A stretch of 64,000 nt of DNA from Rhipidocladum racemiflorum (GCA_036346355.1 CM070581.1:9238001-9302000), one strand, 5' to 3'. Positions 41,334 through 53,959 are shown, numbered from the stretch's first letter. The notes: generated by a model not told the origin, from the sequence alone. Program-made: numbers and translations.

Positions 41334-43548
41334 ATGGCCAACCCGATGTACGGCTCCAGGCCGCTTCGATCCAGGTAAACCCCATCCGAGCCCCGAGGTC
41401 GTTTGGTCCAATTCTTGCTCGCTGCTGCCCGAATCCGTCGATTTGTCCCGCAAAATTGGATCGGAGCCCGTGATGAATTTGTTGGGGTTTCTTTCGGGGT
41501 TGCAGGAACTCGTTGAGCTCGGACGAAATCCAGCTGCGGATCGATCCGATGCACGGCGATCTTGACGAGGAGATCGCTGGGCTGCACTCAAGGGCTCGCC
41601 TATTGAAAGGCGTAAGATTTCTATTTCCCCATCTTCTTGTTTCTGTCTGGTTCTTGATATCTGTTATGTGTGCTCAGTTAAGGCCTTGTTGCCGCAATTT
41701 GCAAGTTAGAAACCTATGGATTGTGTATACATTAAACATGCACTGTAGATGTTATGGGTTGGCGTTCCAAGATTTTTTTTTTTTTTTGGAGAACATGTTC
41801 CAATATATATTTCGTGGTTCTCAATTTGTTTTTGACTGGTAATTTGATGGTTTATTTAGTTGTTAGTGGTGAGGAGCTTGTAAGTTTGTTTAAGTTGGTT
41901 TTATTGTCTGTAAACTAAGAAGAATTGGGAGTAGACGTCACTTAAATCAGAATCATCATAAGTAAATAAAAGATGCTTATCTGATTTGGGTTGCTAACAT
42001 CAACACCATATGTAGCCAGTGCTTTTTAATATAGTAACAAATTGGTACCCTGTATTGTTTTTCAATATCGTGACAAAACTTTCAAAACTGATGTGATCAG
42101 GGGCGGAGGCAGGCCTCGGGCCACCGAGGTCTGGGCCCGAGGCCTTCCATGGTAAGCCCATACAAATTGTATTAAAAAATCAATAAAATTGTAAGTTGGT
42201 CAAAAAAGGTGTGGCCCGGCCCGAGGTATGGGCCTGAGCTGGCTCCGCCCCTGGATGTGATGTTAATGGATTTGGGGTGAATGGAAATGCAATGTATAAC
42301 CTGGTGTAAATTGATGTCATATGCTTTGCTTTAGATATTTTTTTCAATATTTAATTCACTTGCTCAGGTCCTGGAGACATTTCCTTCATATCTGCCATAG
42401 CATTCATTGCAACATTCCATCTGTCTTATCAGATTCCTTTTCTTGCTTGTCAGTCCCCTGACCCATTATTACCATTTATGATTAGCTTCTTGACATATAC
42501 TCGCTGATTTATACTTCCTCAGATATGCTGCTATGAGCATACAGTGATTCCTTGAACCTTCATATAGATAGTCATTGATTTATACTTCCTCGAATATGCT
42601 GCTAAGAGCATGCAGTGGTTCCATTGAAGCTTCATCTGGAATCGACTCCATTGACGTTTATGGTTTTATGCCTCTGTACAATCTTATGGATTAGTCGATG
42701 ACTGGTTGACAGCATTATAGTTATTTTGTCTTCTCGTAAAATCTATCTTACAAATATTTCAATGATTATGTATCTAGGTTTTACCATTTTATATCAGATG
42801 TTTCTATTTTCGACAAGTAATAGGTTTGCCATTTGATGAGAAAAGACATCAAGTTTTGATAATTCATTTGTGCTATTTGTTGTTTATAAGTTGTTGATGC
42901 TGGTTTGAAGCTTATTTTTTATATATGATTTCAATTGCTTTTCCAGGTCGCCCAGGAGATGAACACTGAAGCCAAGTTCCAGAATGATTTTCTCAGCCAA
43001 CTGGTGGTGTTGCCTTCTTATTTCCATGTCATGTTTTACTCTGGCAATTGCTATATATATGTTTTTATTAACCTCTTGGTTATGTCATGGTTGTCCTTGA
43101 TAGTTGACAAACATTTGATCCCTTTCTCATATGCTGTTTAGTCCTACCATCTTTCAAGAGTTTCATATGTTCGATGAAGTCATTTATTGTGTATGACCTT
43201 GAAGGTCCCTTTGAATTCGTTGCTTTGCAGCAAGTTCTTAAAAATTTGATTTGCTGTTTGAACTCTAGATATTATGTTTACCTGAGCTACTTTTTAAGGA
43301 TACTATGCATCAAGTGATTTTCTCGTGTTTTTAGCCATCTTTATCCTAGTTATGCTCTGATTTTGTTATCGTCTGTTCATGGACAGCAAATGACCCTTAT
43401 AAAAGCTCAGGCTGGAGTGAAGAATAACATGCGACGGATGAACAAGAGCGTCATCCAGCAGGGCTCCAATCATGTTGTCCATGTTGTCCTTTTTGCTCTA
43501 TTTTGCTTCTTCGTTGTCTATCTCCTGTCAAAGTTCTCTAGAAGGTAG
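41334..43548 (+). CDS. Bet1-like Qc-SNARE, 4 exons
   Basis: Exons 41334-41374, 41506-41611, 42947-43003 and 43387-43548 join with GT-AG borders into 121 codons plus TAG. The product matches the plant Bet1-like group (At4g14600 type). It has a short variable N-terminus, then DEIQLRIDPMHGDLDEEIAG, a SNARE-type helix (about residues 30-90, including LIKAQAGVKNNMRRMNKSV) and a C-terminal membrane anchor (about 98-115, VVHVVLFALFCFFVVYLL) ending in RR. Such proteins act in vesicle fusion, probably between ER and Golgi, as one of the four SNARE-bundle helices. Start is the first ATG, in a GC-rich leader. Intron 2 holds a small hAT MITE. The gene converges on the succinyl-CoA ligase gene. Confidence 0.92.
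42098..42253. mobile_element. hAT-type MITE in Bet1-like intron 2
   Basis: The 156-bp element has termini CAGGGGCGGAG...CTCCGCCCCTG and the exact 8-bp TSD GATGTGAT at 42090-42097 and 42254-42261. Non-coding. Confidence 0.9.
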
Positions 43549-44504
43549 TTTTGTTGTTAGGTGGAATCAAACCAAATTAACTCAAATGGTCCATGAATTT
43601 AGCCTCAAAAGAGATACCATTTGCTGTACAACATCTGGCCTTGTAGTACCTGAGTACATTGACTTGAAGGAAACAAAAAAAAATGGGAAGAGAAAAAGGA
43701 CCCTACCTACTAGTTTCAAGCATTGATCGCATGGTATTGACTTACAAAAGTCTTGCAAAGCACATTCTGCGTTATCCAGTATTGTATTTTGATGCAATTC
43801 ACTCCTGTCAATGTCACACGGAGATCCAGCGAGCGCAGGAGCTTATTTTATGAGGGGTTCAACACTTGTGTATGCATTCGGTCATGTATTCTTTTATAAC
43901 AAAAACTGCTAATGTGATCTTCCATCTGCACAGAATAATCTCGAGAATCAATAGATAAACTGGATGTGCATTGCTGCAGACTGCAGTGAGTAATACGGGA
44001 CAATTTCTCTACTTTTTCTGAAAGTAGCATAGCAATTTCTCTTTTGTTAGGCTGTCAGGACAGAATCATGAGTAGGTAACGTTAATTTAACATGCTTCGT
44101 TCTTAATACCATACCCCAGCAAGTGCGCATACAATTGACACAGAAAGGTTCGACAAGGAAAACGATAGTGTAGAGAGGATACATGAAAACAGATATAGCC
44201 AGGATTTGGTAATTTCGTCGTCAAGAACAAGAAAACCTGAAACATCTTTTGTATACGCTTCAATTCCTAGCAAAATAGCATGTCCATGGCTCGAGAATTT
44301 GTCTTATTGAAACGAGCTCACGGAAAGGTGTCTCGAGAAGGCCATCTTCACACCGAGGGCAGAGAAGGAAAAGTTAGAAAAGGAAGATTGAGTAGTTCAG
44401 TTTCGCAGCCAGCAACACGGCTCTACCAAGGAATTGCTCGCTATTAACCCACGAGCACCAAAAAGAAGTTCCCAATGTTTCTTCCACTGTGCCATTTCTT
44501 CTAT
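43549..44504. other. convergent 3' region between two genes
   Basis: 3' UTRs of the Bet1-like gene (plus) and the succinate-CoA ligase gene (minus) must end in this stretch. No further coding region is supported. A minus-strand ORF near 43582-43797 lacks recognisable features. Confidence 0.4.
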
Positions 44505-47500
44505 CTAACCTAACATTCCACGCTGCGTGAAAATTTCCAACATAGTCGAGCCAATCTTCGCTGGTGACTCGACAACAGTAACCCCAGCCTCTCTGAGTGC
44601 CTTGATTTTGTCTTGAGCTGTGCCCTTCCCCCCTGACACAATTGCTGCATCATAAGAGGAAAATGATAGTAGATTAGTACATGTAGCAGTTGAACTTGAT
44701 TCAAAATGATCAAATAAATGTACAACAGCGCACATTTTTCCTGGACGATTTGAGATTCGTATGCTTTGCCATTATTATAAAGTAATGGCGTGGTACACTG
44801 ATACTACAGTTGTTCTCATAGTTATATTAACAAATGCAGCAACAAATTTAAGAAAGCAAACCATGTTATCAACATGAATTTCATGAAATGTTATTCAGTG
44901 GCATATAAGCAATCTTCTCTATTTTGTATACATGTCAGAGACACTTGCAGAACGATCATACATAATTACCATGTCATAAACCTTGACCCATGAGGTCAAG
45001 ATACAATAGATGGCAAAGGTGCCAATAGGATCCAATGCAACCATAAATCAGGTCCAACATCACTGCTTTGCAAATTACCCAATTATATTGTGCAAATGTC
45101 CATATTGATAGGATGAAATAAAAACCCCATAGCTATTAGTGAGTGAATTAATACCACATTCACCCTGGTGAAACTTCCATACTAAAATCTGTTAAGAATT
45201 AACCTTTTTTATCTATTGATATTTGCAAATTTAATTACATCTCTATGAAACATTTTTCCTGAACTACCATTGCCATGCAGAGTAATAGAAAATCACCCAG
45301 AACTCGTGAACAATAGTCTGGCAACATTAAGAATGCCATAAGAATTGTTTCAACTTCATACTTCCAAGGACTGAAAGTGAGTGGAGACTAGAGAAAATAT
45401 GCAACAATAGTCTGGCAACATTAAGACTGCCATAAGCATCGTTTCAACTTCATACTTCCAAAGACTGAAATTGAGTGGAGACTAGAGAAAATATGTAATA
45501 TGTAGTAAAGCATGAATTACAAATAAAAAACAAAAAACAAACTATTTATTAAGTTGGTACCTCCAGCATGACCCATGCGACGGCCTGGGGGTGCAGTGAG
45601 TCCAGCTATGAATGCAACGACAGGCTTCTGCGTTTTGCTTTCCTGAAATATTTGCACGTCAACTTAAATTAGTTGATAATAATAGTTACTTTTCATCACA
45701 TATTTGCAGTGATTGACGATCATTTGTCACTTCTAAACCTGACCAGGTACAGCCTTAAGACATTCCATGTCAGATGAAAAGCTAACCGAGTTCACCGCAG
45801 CTACCCTGAGACCACGACAATAGTGTGGTGGTCCACTTGGATTCTCATTGAAACTGACTTATTGTAAATAACGTTTTGATAGTGCCAAAGAGTCATAGTC
45901 ACATGACTTATCTAGCCAAAATCGGTATAAAAAACAGCTTTGTTTGGGGACTGTCGAATATTTAAAGCTTCGACTTGTGGGTCACATAAGCTTAAGCTAG
46001 GCCCCGACAACTAGCTTATTTCTGGGCTTCCCTTAGGCCTTATGAATTTAAGCCCCCCTTTCCACTCAGAAGCGGAAGACAGGGGAGGGTGGCTTATGGG
46101 GTTTATAAGTTTGCAAGAGTTCACAGGCTACTCAAAACAATATTTATAGCTTATCTAATAAGCTAAGTTATATTTAATAAAAAAATATGGTCTATCTAAA
46201 AGCTAGACCAAAAGGGCCTTTAGGCAATATATCTAGAAGATGCATTGGCTTCATAGTGTCTTCGAAACCCCCAAAAAGGCTTTTTTAGGAAGATTACAGA
46301 AATAGTTTTGAGGACTTATCAACATTTTAAACCTATTTTTTTTGAAATCACAGTGAACTACAGCACACGTGGATACTATACCTATTTTTGTATGTAGAAA
46401 AAAGAGAACATAACTATTTTGGGACATTAGATAACTTTGCAGCTTCCTATGTAAAAATAGAAGCATGCATTGACAATTGAGACATCATAACTATTTTGGG
46501 AAAGATGCACAGGCATATTATTGAATATTGAGGGTCCCATAAGGTATAAATACTTCAAAATCAAAAAGAGTGCGCCTTTTTAATTGCCATCATGTTTGAA
46601 CTGCAATAAGTAACGTAAGAAATCATGAAGCCTATTAGAGAAATAGATAGATCATAATTTTGACTCTGTCATGTTCATGACTGAAATTGAATGATACTCC
46701 ACTGGTTCATGAGACGGGGGATGTTGCAACTTGCAACATGCAAAGTCACTACAGAAATAGGACATGTAAATATGTAACACAGAAAACGGTTACACAAACT
46801 AACGCCAATCCCAACAGGCCAACAAAGCCTCACCTGGATGAACGCTGCAGCATCCTCCTCAGCAGTACCTCCAATTTCTCCAATGAGAACAATACCTAAA
46901 AGGCACAGAACAGTATTTATCAATGAGAACAATACTTACAAGGATAGTACAGTATTGATCGATGGGAATAATAACTAAAATACATACAGCAGTATTGAAT
47001 AGTTTAGCAAACGTATATGTGTGCCTTAACCAACCAATACAAGGAATTAACAACACACAGAAGAGTACAAAGATAAGAAAAGGAGAAATTTAAAAAGCAA
47101 GGACTCCATTCTTACTACATGATTAATTTTCTTCTATTGTTAGCATGGTTGTCACGGCGCTCCAGCCAGTCATGGTGACTCCCGGGCGCCAGGACATCTA
47201 GACGCCTAGGTGCCAGCCTAGACGTAGATTAGACGATGAAACATATTGGCCAAATCAGCACATATAACACACATATAACAAAGAAAATAGGAAGAATAGA
47301 TGACAGATGGGCCACTACCCACTCAGCCCACAACCTCACTAAAGCTCAAAGGCCCATCTATGCTATCCCTCCCTCCTCCCATGCCCTAATAATATCGCCA
47401 AGCCGCCAGTTCCAGTAGCAGAGCAAAGAGGATGGTGGGCAGCAGCATCCAGCACCACAAGCAGCAGAGCAGAGAGGCGTGTGGCAAAGAAGAGAGCAAC

Positions 47501-50500
47501 GAAGCAGAGTAGAGAGCTGGGGAGAGGGAGAAACAGAGAAGAAAGGAGAGGGAGAGAAGAGTAACCGCGAGGCAAAGGTGGAGAGCAGGGAGGCAACAAT
47601 GTGCTCCGGGCGGCAGATGCGAGCTAGAGAGGGCCAACTACAGGTGGCAGCTAGGGTTCTCCAGGCTTAAGCCACCCCCCCCCCCCTCCTCCCCCCGCGT
47701 CATCCAAAGGCCAGATCCAAGCCCCTCTCTCCCAGACCGCTGCCAGTCAAGGAGAGCAGCCCTATCGTCCACTGCTAGCCAACCAGACAACATGTTGTCG
47801 ACTAGGCGATGCCATGACAACTATGATTGTTAGATTCAACCGAGTCAGAGCAAACAATTTGTGAGAAGTCCTCTAGTTGGCATATACAAGGATAGATAAC
47901 TTAAGCCAAACTAAAGATCAAGGTTTACTTATTTGTCCTACAAATTCATGGCAACCTAAAAGAGATTATAATTAAAAAAAAGGTAAAACCAATCATGCTG
48001 ATTAATTGAGACCGGTGGTAGTGCAGAACATACCAAATTAAGGGACATTTGGATATATCAGAAGTAGATGAGAAGAGAAAAACATACACTTTTGCTTAAG
48101 ATTGTGGAGCCTCAGTCACAAAGTGTACCTTCTGTCTGAGGATCATCAACAAACTTTTCAAGACAATCAACAAAATTAGTGCCGTTGAAGGGGTCACCAC
48201 CAATGCCTACACAAGTTGACTGCCCCAAGCCTACAGCTGTTGTTTGAAATACCTGTCAATGAAGAGAGAAATACACCTTAGGCAAGCGCGTTCCCAGATT
48301 GAAAGCATCCCTATAATAAAGGGCATACCGCTTCGTATGTCAAGGTACCAGAACGAGATACTATCCCAACATGACCAGGCTTGTGGATGTAACCTGGCAT
48401 GATTCCAATTTTACATTCACCAGGCTTAATGATACCAGGGCAGTTAGGTCCAATCAATCGAGTTTTTGATTGCCTGTTCAGAGCAGCCTTCACTTTCACC
48501 TGAAATTTGCAAACGAAACCTTATGATGATCGCTTCATTAAGTTCCCTCAACAAAGCAGAAAATACATCAAAATAAACCTGAAAGGAAATATCTAAAATG
48601 TGGGAGAGACAAACACCTAATTATGGTATGGCATTGCCGCATGAGTTATTAACACTGCGCGCAGAAAAAAGATAGTCAAAGGAATAACAGCAAGTGAACT
48701 GCTCAGAGGTTCATGCTATAATTCATGACAGTTTGGAACTCCTATTTATTATTTACCAAAATCACCTCATGCCGCTCCATGCATGCCTATTAGTCCATGG
48801 CTATATATCCATCTGAATAAAATGACATGGATCACATATTGTATTTAGCTAGAATATTTTTGCTAAAATTTTCTAGCTTAAGTGTAGAGTTATTGATGAA
48901 GAGAAACATATGAGAAAATTATCATGCTCAGAAATAAAGTGACTAATATGAGGTACAGAAATTGTTAAAAATTACCATGTCATGCTGAGGTATCCCTTCA
49001 GTAATACAGACAACAAGGTCAAGCTCGGCGTCCATTGCCTCCATTATTGCAGCAGCAGCAAATGGTGGTGGAACATATATGACAGATGCATTTGCCTTTG
49101 TCTCCACCTTAGCTTCCGCTACGGAGTTGAACACCGGAAGGCCTAGGTGCTCAGTTCCACCTTTCTTAGGAGTAACTCCACCTACCTGTTGCAATGATAA
49201 GTACTTCAATTATAAAGAGTAAAGAGAAAATAAAAGGCATAACATGGACAAGATAATCCGTAAAAAAACTATGATTTTTTTTCTATAAGTCAAAACTATA
49301 GTATCTTACTGAGGCATTGCTGAGACCGCCATAAAAAAGGCCATTTTTCTTATGATCAGTTTCTGCGGCAGGGTCCTCTTTCGAACTGCATTCATAACTC
49401 AACTTAAACTGTACCATGTGGAAATAATCAAATTCGGGCCAACTACACCATTAACCCTGTGAACTGCTGGTCAAGAACATGGTAGTGAAATTAGACCTTG
49501 CAACCTGCCAAGCACCACATCAGGTCCATGAAGGCTGTCAGGATGCTTTAGGTAATTCCAGGATTCTACTTATTGAGTTCCTTCTTCAAATATTCCGGTG
49601 CAGTGAATACTGGCGATTTACACACCAAACAGACCACAAGCAAAACCTTTCTTGGTGTCTCCGAAGAATGATGACATCTAAATACATAACATTTATTTCG
49701 GTTGGATTTTACAAGAGCAGATTCAAAAAGTCTCAGCATGCATGATGGAGATAGTTTTCCACGCTATTTTTAGATCAGCAAATGCCTAGATTTACAAAAC
49801 GTCGAGGAATACAAGAAAGCTGATTACTTCAAGGATTTCCTTTCCACGCGAGTCATGATACACACTGACGTGCTGGCTCACTAGATTGCACAGTGAAGAA
49901 CACCACTAGTGCCACAATTTACTAGAAAACATAAAACACAGCATCACCACTCAGATTTATGTCAACAAATGACAAGGAATCCTAGTTTTTAGCCATTTCA
50001 CCTAAAATTTCAGGCCCTCTACCACATAAGTAGGGAACTATCATAGCACATTTTGCCTCCCAACACCCCCAGGCCCCAGTTACGCGTATGCGGCTCACAC
50101 CGTTCGTCTCTCCCGTTTCGAATCCAACCATAACCATAGCGCCCGGCTGGAAACGAAACCCTAAAACCCGAGAAAATGGAGATAGGGAACCACAGATCCA
50201 CGAGAATGATGAGATCGCACAGTTTCGGCCCCTCAAAACCCTAGGATCGCGCGGTAGAGAGAGGAATGCATGGATCGAAGAAGACACCAGAGAGGGAGGC
50301 GGCAGGCTGGGCCGCGGAGGCGTACCATGTTGGTGCCGTACTCGATGGCCTGCTCGGTGTGGAAGGTGCCGTTCTTGCCGGTGATGCCCTGGCAGATCAC
50401 GCGGGTGCTCTTGTCAACGAACACCGCCGGCGAGGGCGCCGCCGAGGTGGCAGCCGCGAAGCCCCGCGGGTGGAGGAGGCGGGAGGCGGCGGACCCCAGG

Positions 50501-50532
50501 AGCTGCGACGCGCGGCGGGTGGCGGCGGCCAT
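44505..50532 (-). CDS. succinate-CoA ligase [ADP-forming] subunit alpha, mitochondrial
   Basis: Seven minus-strand exons: 50326-50532, 48976-49185, 48329-48499, 48129-48252, 46834-46895, 45561-45642, 44505-44644. They join in frame (GT-AG) to 331 codons plus TAG. Residues 1 to about 30 are Ala/Arg/Ser-rich with an RR and no acidic residue, a mitochondrial presequence. The CoA-binding Rossmann part follows (VICQGITGKNGTFHTEQAIE, then the second exon with GGVTPKKGGTEHLG). The ligase domain has IGPNCPGIIKPGECKIGIMP and SRSGTLTYEA. The active-site histidine phosphorylated during catalysis is His283 in MGHAGAIV, just before the last intron. The enzyme makes succinate and ATP from succinyl-CoA in the TCA cycle, paired with a beta subunit encoded elsewhere. 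Introns contain a hAT element and a 94-bp duplication. Length matches plant orthologues. Confidence 0.95.
45311..45498. repeat. 94-bp tandem duplication in intron 6
   Basis: 45311-45404 and 45405-45498 are near-identical direct copies starting CAATAGTCTGGCAACATTAA, differing at only a few bases. The duplication is intronic and does not touch the splice sites. Confidence 0.85.
45945..46222. mobile_element. possible MITE in intron 5
   Basis: The right side ends with GCTAGACCAAAAGGGCCTTT, typical of PIF/Harbinger-like MITE tips. The left tip is only roughly complementary (TTTGTTTGGGGACTGTC), and a TSD was not secured. Treat boundaries as approximate. Confidence 0.3.
47144..47825. mobile_element. 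hAT-like element in intron 4 of the ligase gene
   Basis: The 682-bp element has tips CATGGTTGTCA and TGACAACTATG and an exact 8-bp TSD ATTGTTAG at 47136-47143 and 47826-47833. The interior includes a purine-rich block (47400-47600) and a C-run near 47675. No transposase is present. The tip resembles the MITE at 24572-24740. Confidence 0.85.
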
Positions 50533-50627
50533 GGTGCGGTGGTGGTGGCGGCGCCGCGTGCTCCTCTTTTTTTTTCTTCGATTCGACTTTCTTTGTGTTT
50601 CCTTCCTCCGTTTTTGAAATAATTAAT

Positions 50628-50755
50628 AATTTGCCACTTCAAACATTGACATTTTGATTATGATCGCCACTGGCCGATAGCGTATGGGGAATAAGTCGAT
50701 GAAATGTGGGTCAGCCAAGAAATTTATGAAGTGTCAATGTTTGAAGTGGCAAATA
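50628..50755. mobile_element. MITE-like inverted repeat upstream of the ligase gene
   Basis: The arms AATTTGCCACTTCAAACATT (about 50628-50653) and its reverse complement (about 50729-50755) match over about 26 bp around a 75-bp centre. It begins about 95 bp upstream of the ATG at 50532 (minus strand), so it lies in the promoter or 5' UTR. A clear TSD was not seen. Confidence 0.6.
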
Positions 50756-50814
50756 ATTAAATCTCCCGTTTTTGGTCTACATTTCTGGAGTCCCGCGATC
50801 CATTCTTGCAGGGG

Positions 50815-50985
50815 GAGTTGGGTGGTCAAATTTCAGGTTAGGCCCCTGTACTACTTTTGTTTTCGGAATGGGAGTTGGGTGGTCAAATTTCAGGTTAGGC
50901 CCCTGTACTACTTTTGTTTTCGGAATGGGAGTTGGGTGGTCAAATTTCAGGTTAGGCCCCTGTACTACTTTTATTTTAGGAATGT
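50815..50985 (+). repeat. 57-bp tandem repeat, three copies
   Basis: GAGTTGGGTGGTCAAATTTC begins at 50815, 50872 and 50929. The units are 57 bp and nearly identical. Because 57 is a multiple of three, every frame is repeated; both strands stay open across the array. I see no sign of a real gene around it. Confidence 0.9.
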
Positions 50986-50989
50986 GAAG

Positions 50990-52133
50990 ATATTGCATAA
51001 GCACCCCTGTGTTGATCATTGTTTTCCCTTTTGATCCTTGGAGAGCCGTGGAATGAAAGTGAATTGTAACAGGTTCCCCGTTCCCTTTACATTGTTCACA
51101 GTGTCAGAGTTTGGAAATTTTGGGAGCCTATCAAGTTAAATGTAGTTAAGAGTTTATCCAAATGACACGATTTTTATGGTGCCTGATAGCGACTAGATTG
51201 CAATGAAGTTCCACTGCTCGTCGCCGGTGAGTCTAGGCAGTCGCTCACCCTGCTCGAGAGGTGGTTGTTCATAGACAGATATATACATGTGAATTGTGAA
51301 GTATTGAAGAACGTATGATCTCAACGATATGTGTTGTAAATAAGCGATTGTTTCAATTTTAGAGGTCACTCGTACTCTCATAAGTCGTAATGAAAAGGTA
51401 GAGATGACTGTTTGTTAGATGATCATGAATAAGTAACGTAAGTATGCAGCCATGTCCCTGTGTATAGAGACAGTTTTGTCTCATTGGTAACTATGAATTA
51501 ACTTGGTTTTCTCGGGCCTCCTTTGTTTCTAAAGATGGGGCCTTTGCTATTGCTCTTCAGCTTGGTTCTTTTCTTTCTTGCAGTAAGGTGCTATTTTAGC
51601 TTGATTTTATAGTATTGTGCAGAGGTTAGGTAAAGTTCAATGAATGAAGTAAAAACATATGGAGGCCGGCTTGATCTGCCCATACATTTTGCCCATTCAG
51701 AACACAGGATTTTTACGTGTTTCCAATAGGGAACATATCATTTTGTGCACAATTTATGTGAATATATTGTGATATGATGCGTTCCAATTAGGCCTAAGCT
51801 TTCGATGTCACGAGGTGTTTGTTTGGATTGATTTTTGTGAGACGAGTGTGTGTTGTTTGGGAGTTCTTCACAGGTTCAAATTAGTTGTTACGGAACGTTG
51901 TTTTTTCCAATTATTAAAAACGGCACCGACCTATCAGGATTCAATTAGAATTAGCCGTGGGAAGTTTTTAAGTAGGGTGAGATCAATTTCAGCTTCTGCT
52001 ATGCAAGAACCGTCCTCAAGGTGTCGCAAACTATGTCTAATTATCCACGTAAGATGATATCATCATCATCATCATCACTAGTAGTACTAAACAAATCAAG
52101 ACTTCGATTCGGTGAAGGGAACATGACTTCTAA
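50990..52133. other. intergenic region between ligase and Lhca2 genes
   Basis: AT-rich sequence without a supportable gene. A short ATC microsatellite occurs at about 52058-52077. Promoter elements of the ligase gene are expected at its left side, but none stand out apart from the MITE-like repeat. Confidence 0.35.
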
Positions 52134-52372
52134 GACCCCGTTTGGCAACTTAGAACCGGGGCGTCTTTACTAAATTCTGGAAGAAACCCAACCAAACGAG
52201 CTAAAGCTCGGAACGATTCTCCTCGGATCGTTTTCTTCTTTTCTTACTCTGTGGCCGAATCGGTCTCAACCCCGTTCCACCCGATTCACAGAATCCTACC
52301 TAAAACGTTTCTACCAAGAATCTGGAACCGTTTTCGTTTCTATTGGAATCTGGAACCGTACCAAACAGAGCC
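52134..52372. mobile_element. PIF/Harbinger-like MITE, 239 bp
   Basis: Tips GACCCCGTTTGGCAAC and, inverted, GGCTCTGTTTGGTACG are flanked by TAA (52131-52133, 52373-52375). The interior carries GGAACCG and CGGTTCC-like units in both orientations. It sits just downstream of the Lhca2 3' end. Confidence 0.75.
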
Positions 52373-52597
52373 TAAGAGAGTATTAACCTTTTTTTTACAT
52401 CGATCGATCGGTTACACCATAGTACAAGTACACAATCAACAGGCGTGCATGCATTGCTCCACAATCACACATCTTCATCCACAATAATCTACTCCCCCCC
52501 AAAAAAAAAGTAAGCTGCATCAACCAACAATCTTTCTTCTTTCTTCCCCGTGGTAGCACGTACTCCTCGAACTGCTGCTAAACTGGGTACTTGCACC

Positions 52598-53868
52598 TCA
52601 TTTGGGGGTGAAGGCCTAAAATACAAACACACACACACACAAATCAGCAGTTAATCAGTATCCAAATCATATCAGGGTTGACACAATGTACACATTATTA
52701 GTTCAGATGCTTAATTGTGTATTAATAGTATATACCTGGAAGACGTTGGCGTGGCCGGGGTCGGCGAGGTGGGCGAAGAGGTTGTCGATGGGGCCGGTGC
52801 CGGTGTACTCCGCCTGGAACCACGCTCCCATGACGGCGAGCATGGCGAGGCGGCCGTTCTTGATCTCCTTGGTACGCAGCTCCTTGATCTTCTCCGGCGA
52901 GCCGCTGCCCCAGCCGAGCGGGTCAAACCACAGCCCACCAGGGTACCTAATTACATTTTCGGCACACATGTGTACATCAGTTAGCCTATTAATTAGCCTA
53001 TCAGATTGAGACTTGGAACAAGTTTGCTTGATGCATGCATGGAGATCGACGGAGATGTGTGCGTGTGTGTAGTGTGTACCCGACGTCTGTGCCGGTGAGC
53101 TTGTTGCTGGGAAAGATGGGGTCGGTGTTGACGCAGCCGGGCTTGATGATGTCGGCCCACCGGCGGCCCTCGGCCCAGCCGATGAGGATGAGCTCGATGA
53201 TGAAGAGGGTGGTGGTGTCGGTGAAGTACTGCAGCTCGCCGGCGGTGTACCACGACGGCGTGCTGAGGACGCCGATCTTGGTCAGGAACTCCGGGATGAA
53301 GATGCCCGCCGCGCCCAGCATCGCCCACCGGCAGTGCACCAGCTCCGCCTGCACGTTCCACCGCAAGCTCTCCGGGTCCGATCCTACAAACAACGAAACA
53401 AACAGGTTGAGCAGTACATTAATTACACGAACGTCGGAAAGAGAGTTACTGCTGGTACAAGCCATGAGATCGGCTGATCGGAGCTTACCAAGACCAAAGG
53501 GATCGAAGCCGAAGTCGCCGGGAAGGCTGCATCAAGATCAATGCCACGTGCACACACTGTCAGGCCGGCGGTCACATCATACAAACTAGCTACTAGCTAG
53601 CCGATTCTTTTTGTCATGGCGATGCATGCGTACCACAAGTACGTAATACTGACCTGCCGTCGAGCCACGGCGGAGGGACGCTCCCGGGGAACCAGATGGG
53701 CCTGTCGGGGGCCGCGGCGCGCACGGCGAACGACGGCCGCGCGGCCGCCTCCCTCAGCCTAGTCCTGCCGGCGCCGCCGAGGAAGGGCGCCCGCGCGGCG
53801 CTGGCCAGCCCGTTCCTGGGCAGCGCCGCGACGGCGGTGGAGGAGGAGGACGCGGACACCAGCGCCAT
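52598..53868 (-). CDS. photosystem I chlorophyll a/b-binding protein, Lhca2 type
   Basis: Minus-strand exons 53654-53868, 53489-53526, 53080-53383, 52736-52946 and 52598-52615 join to 261 codons plus TGA. The last exon codes for only five residues (AFTPK). The first 50 or so residues are rich in Ala, Ser and Arg, a chloroplast transit peptide. The mature part opens with PDRPIWFPGSVPPPWLDG, then LPGDFGFDPFGLGSDPE. The chlorophyll-binding helices follow: ELVHCRWAMLGAAG (Glu98, Arg103), the middle helix with LFIIELILIGWAEGRRW, and KEIKNGRLAMLAVMG (Glu213, Asn216, Arg218). The sequence pattern is that of Lhca2, which docks on photosystem I in the thylakoid and passes excitation energy to it. All introns are short and GT-AG. 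Length is typical. Confidence 0.96.
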
Positions 53869-53959
53869 TAATGCTGTAAGCGCGCGTTGAGGTCGTGGAG
53901 TCTGCTCTGTGAGACGACCGACGGCGCATGTGGTGCGCGGCAGTTTAAGGGATCTAAGC

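Noticed and set aside
50266..50642. Plus-strand and alternative minus-strand ORFs over the first exon of the ligase gene
   Set aside because: Shadows of the true exon 1, whose frame gives a mitochondrial presequence followed by the conserved CoA-binding motif.
52703..53589. Plus-strand ORFs over the Lhca2 exons
   Set aside because: Antisense shadows of conserved chlorophyll-binding exons.
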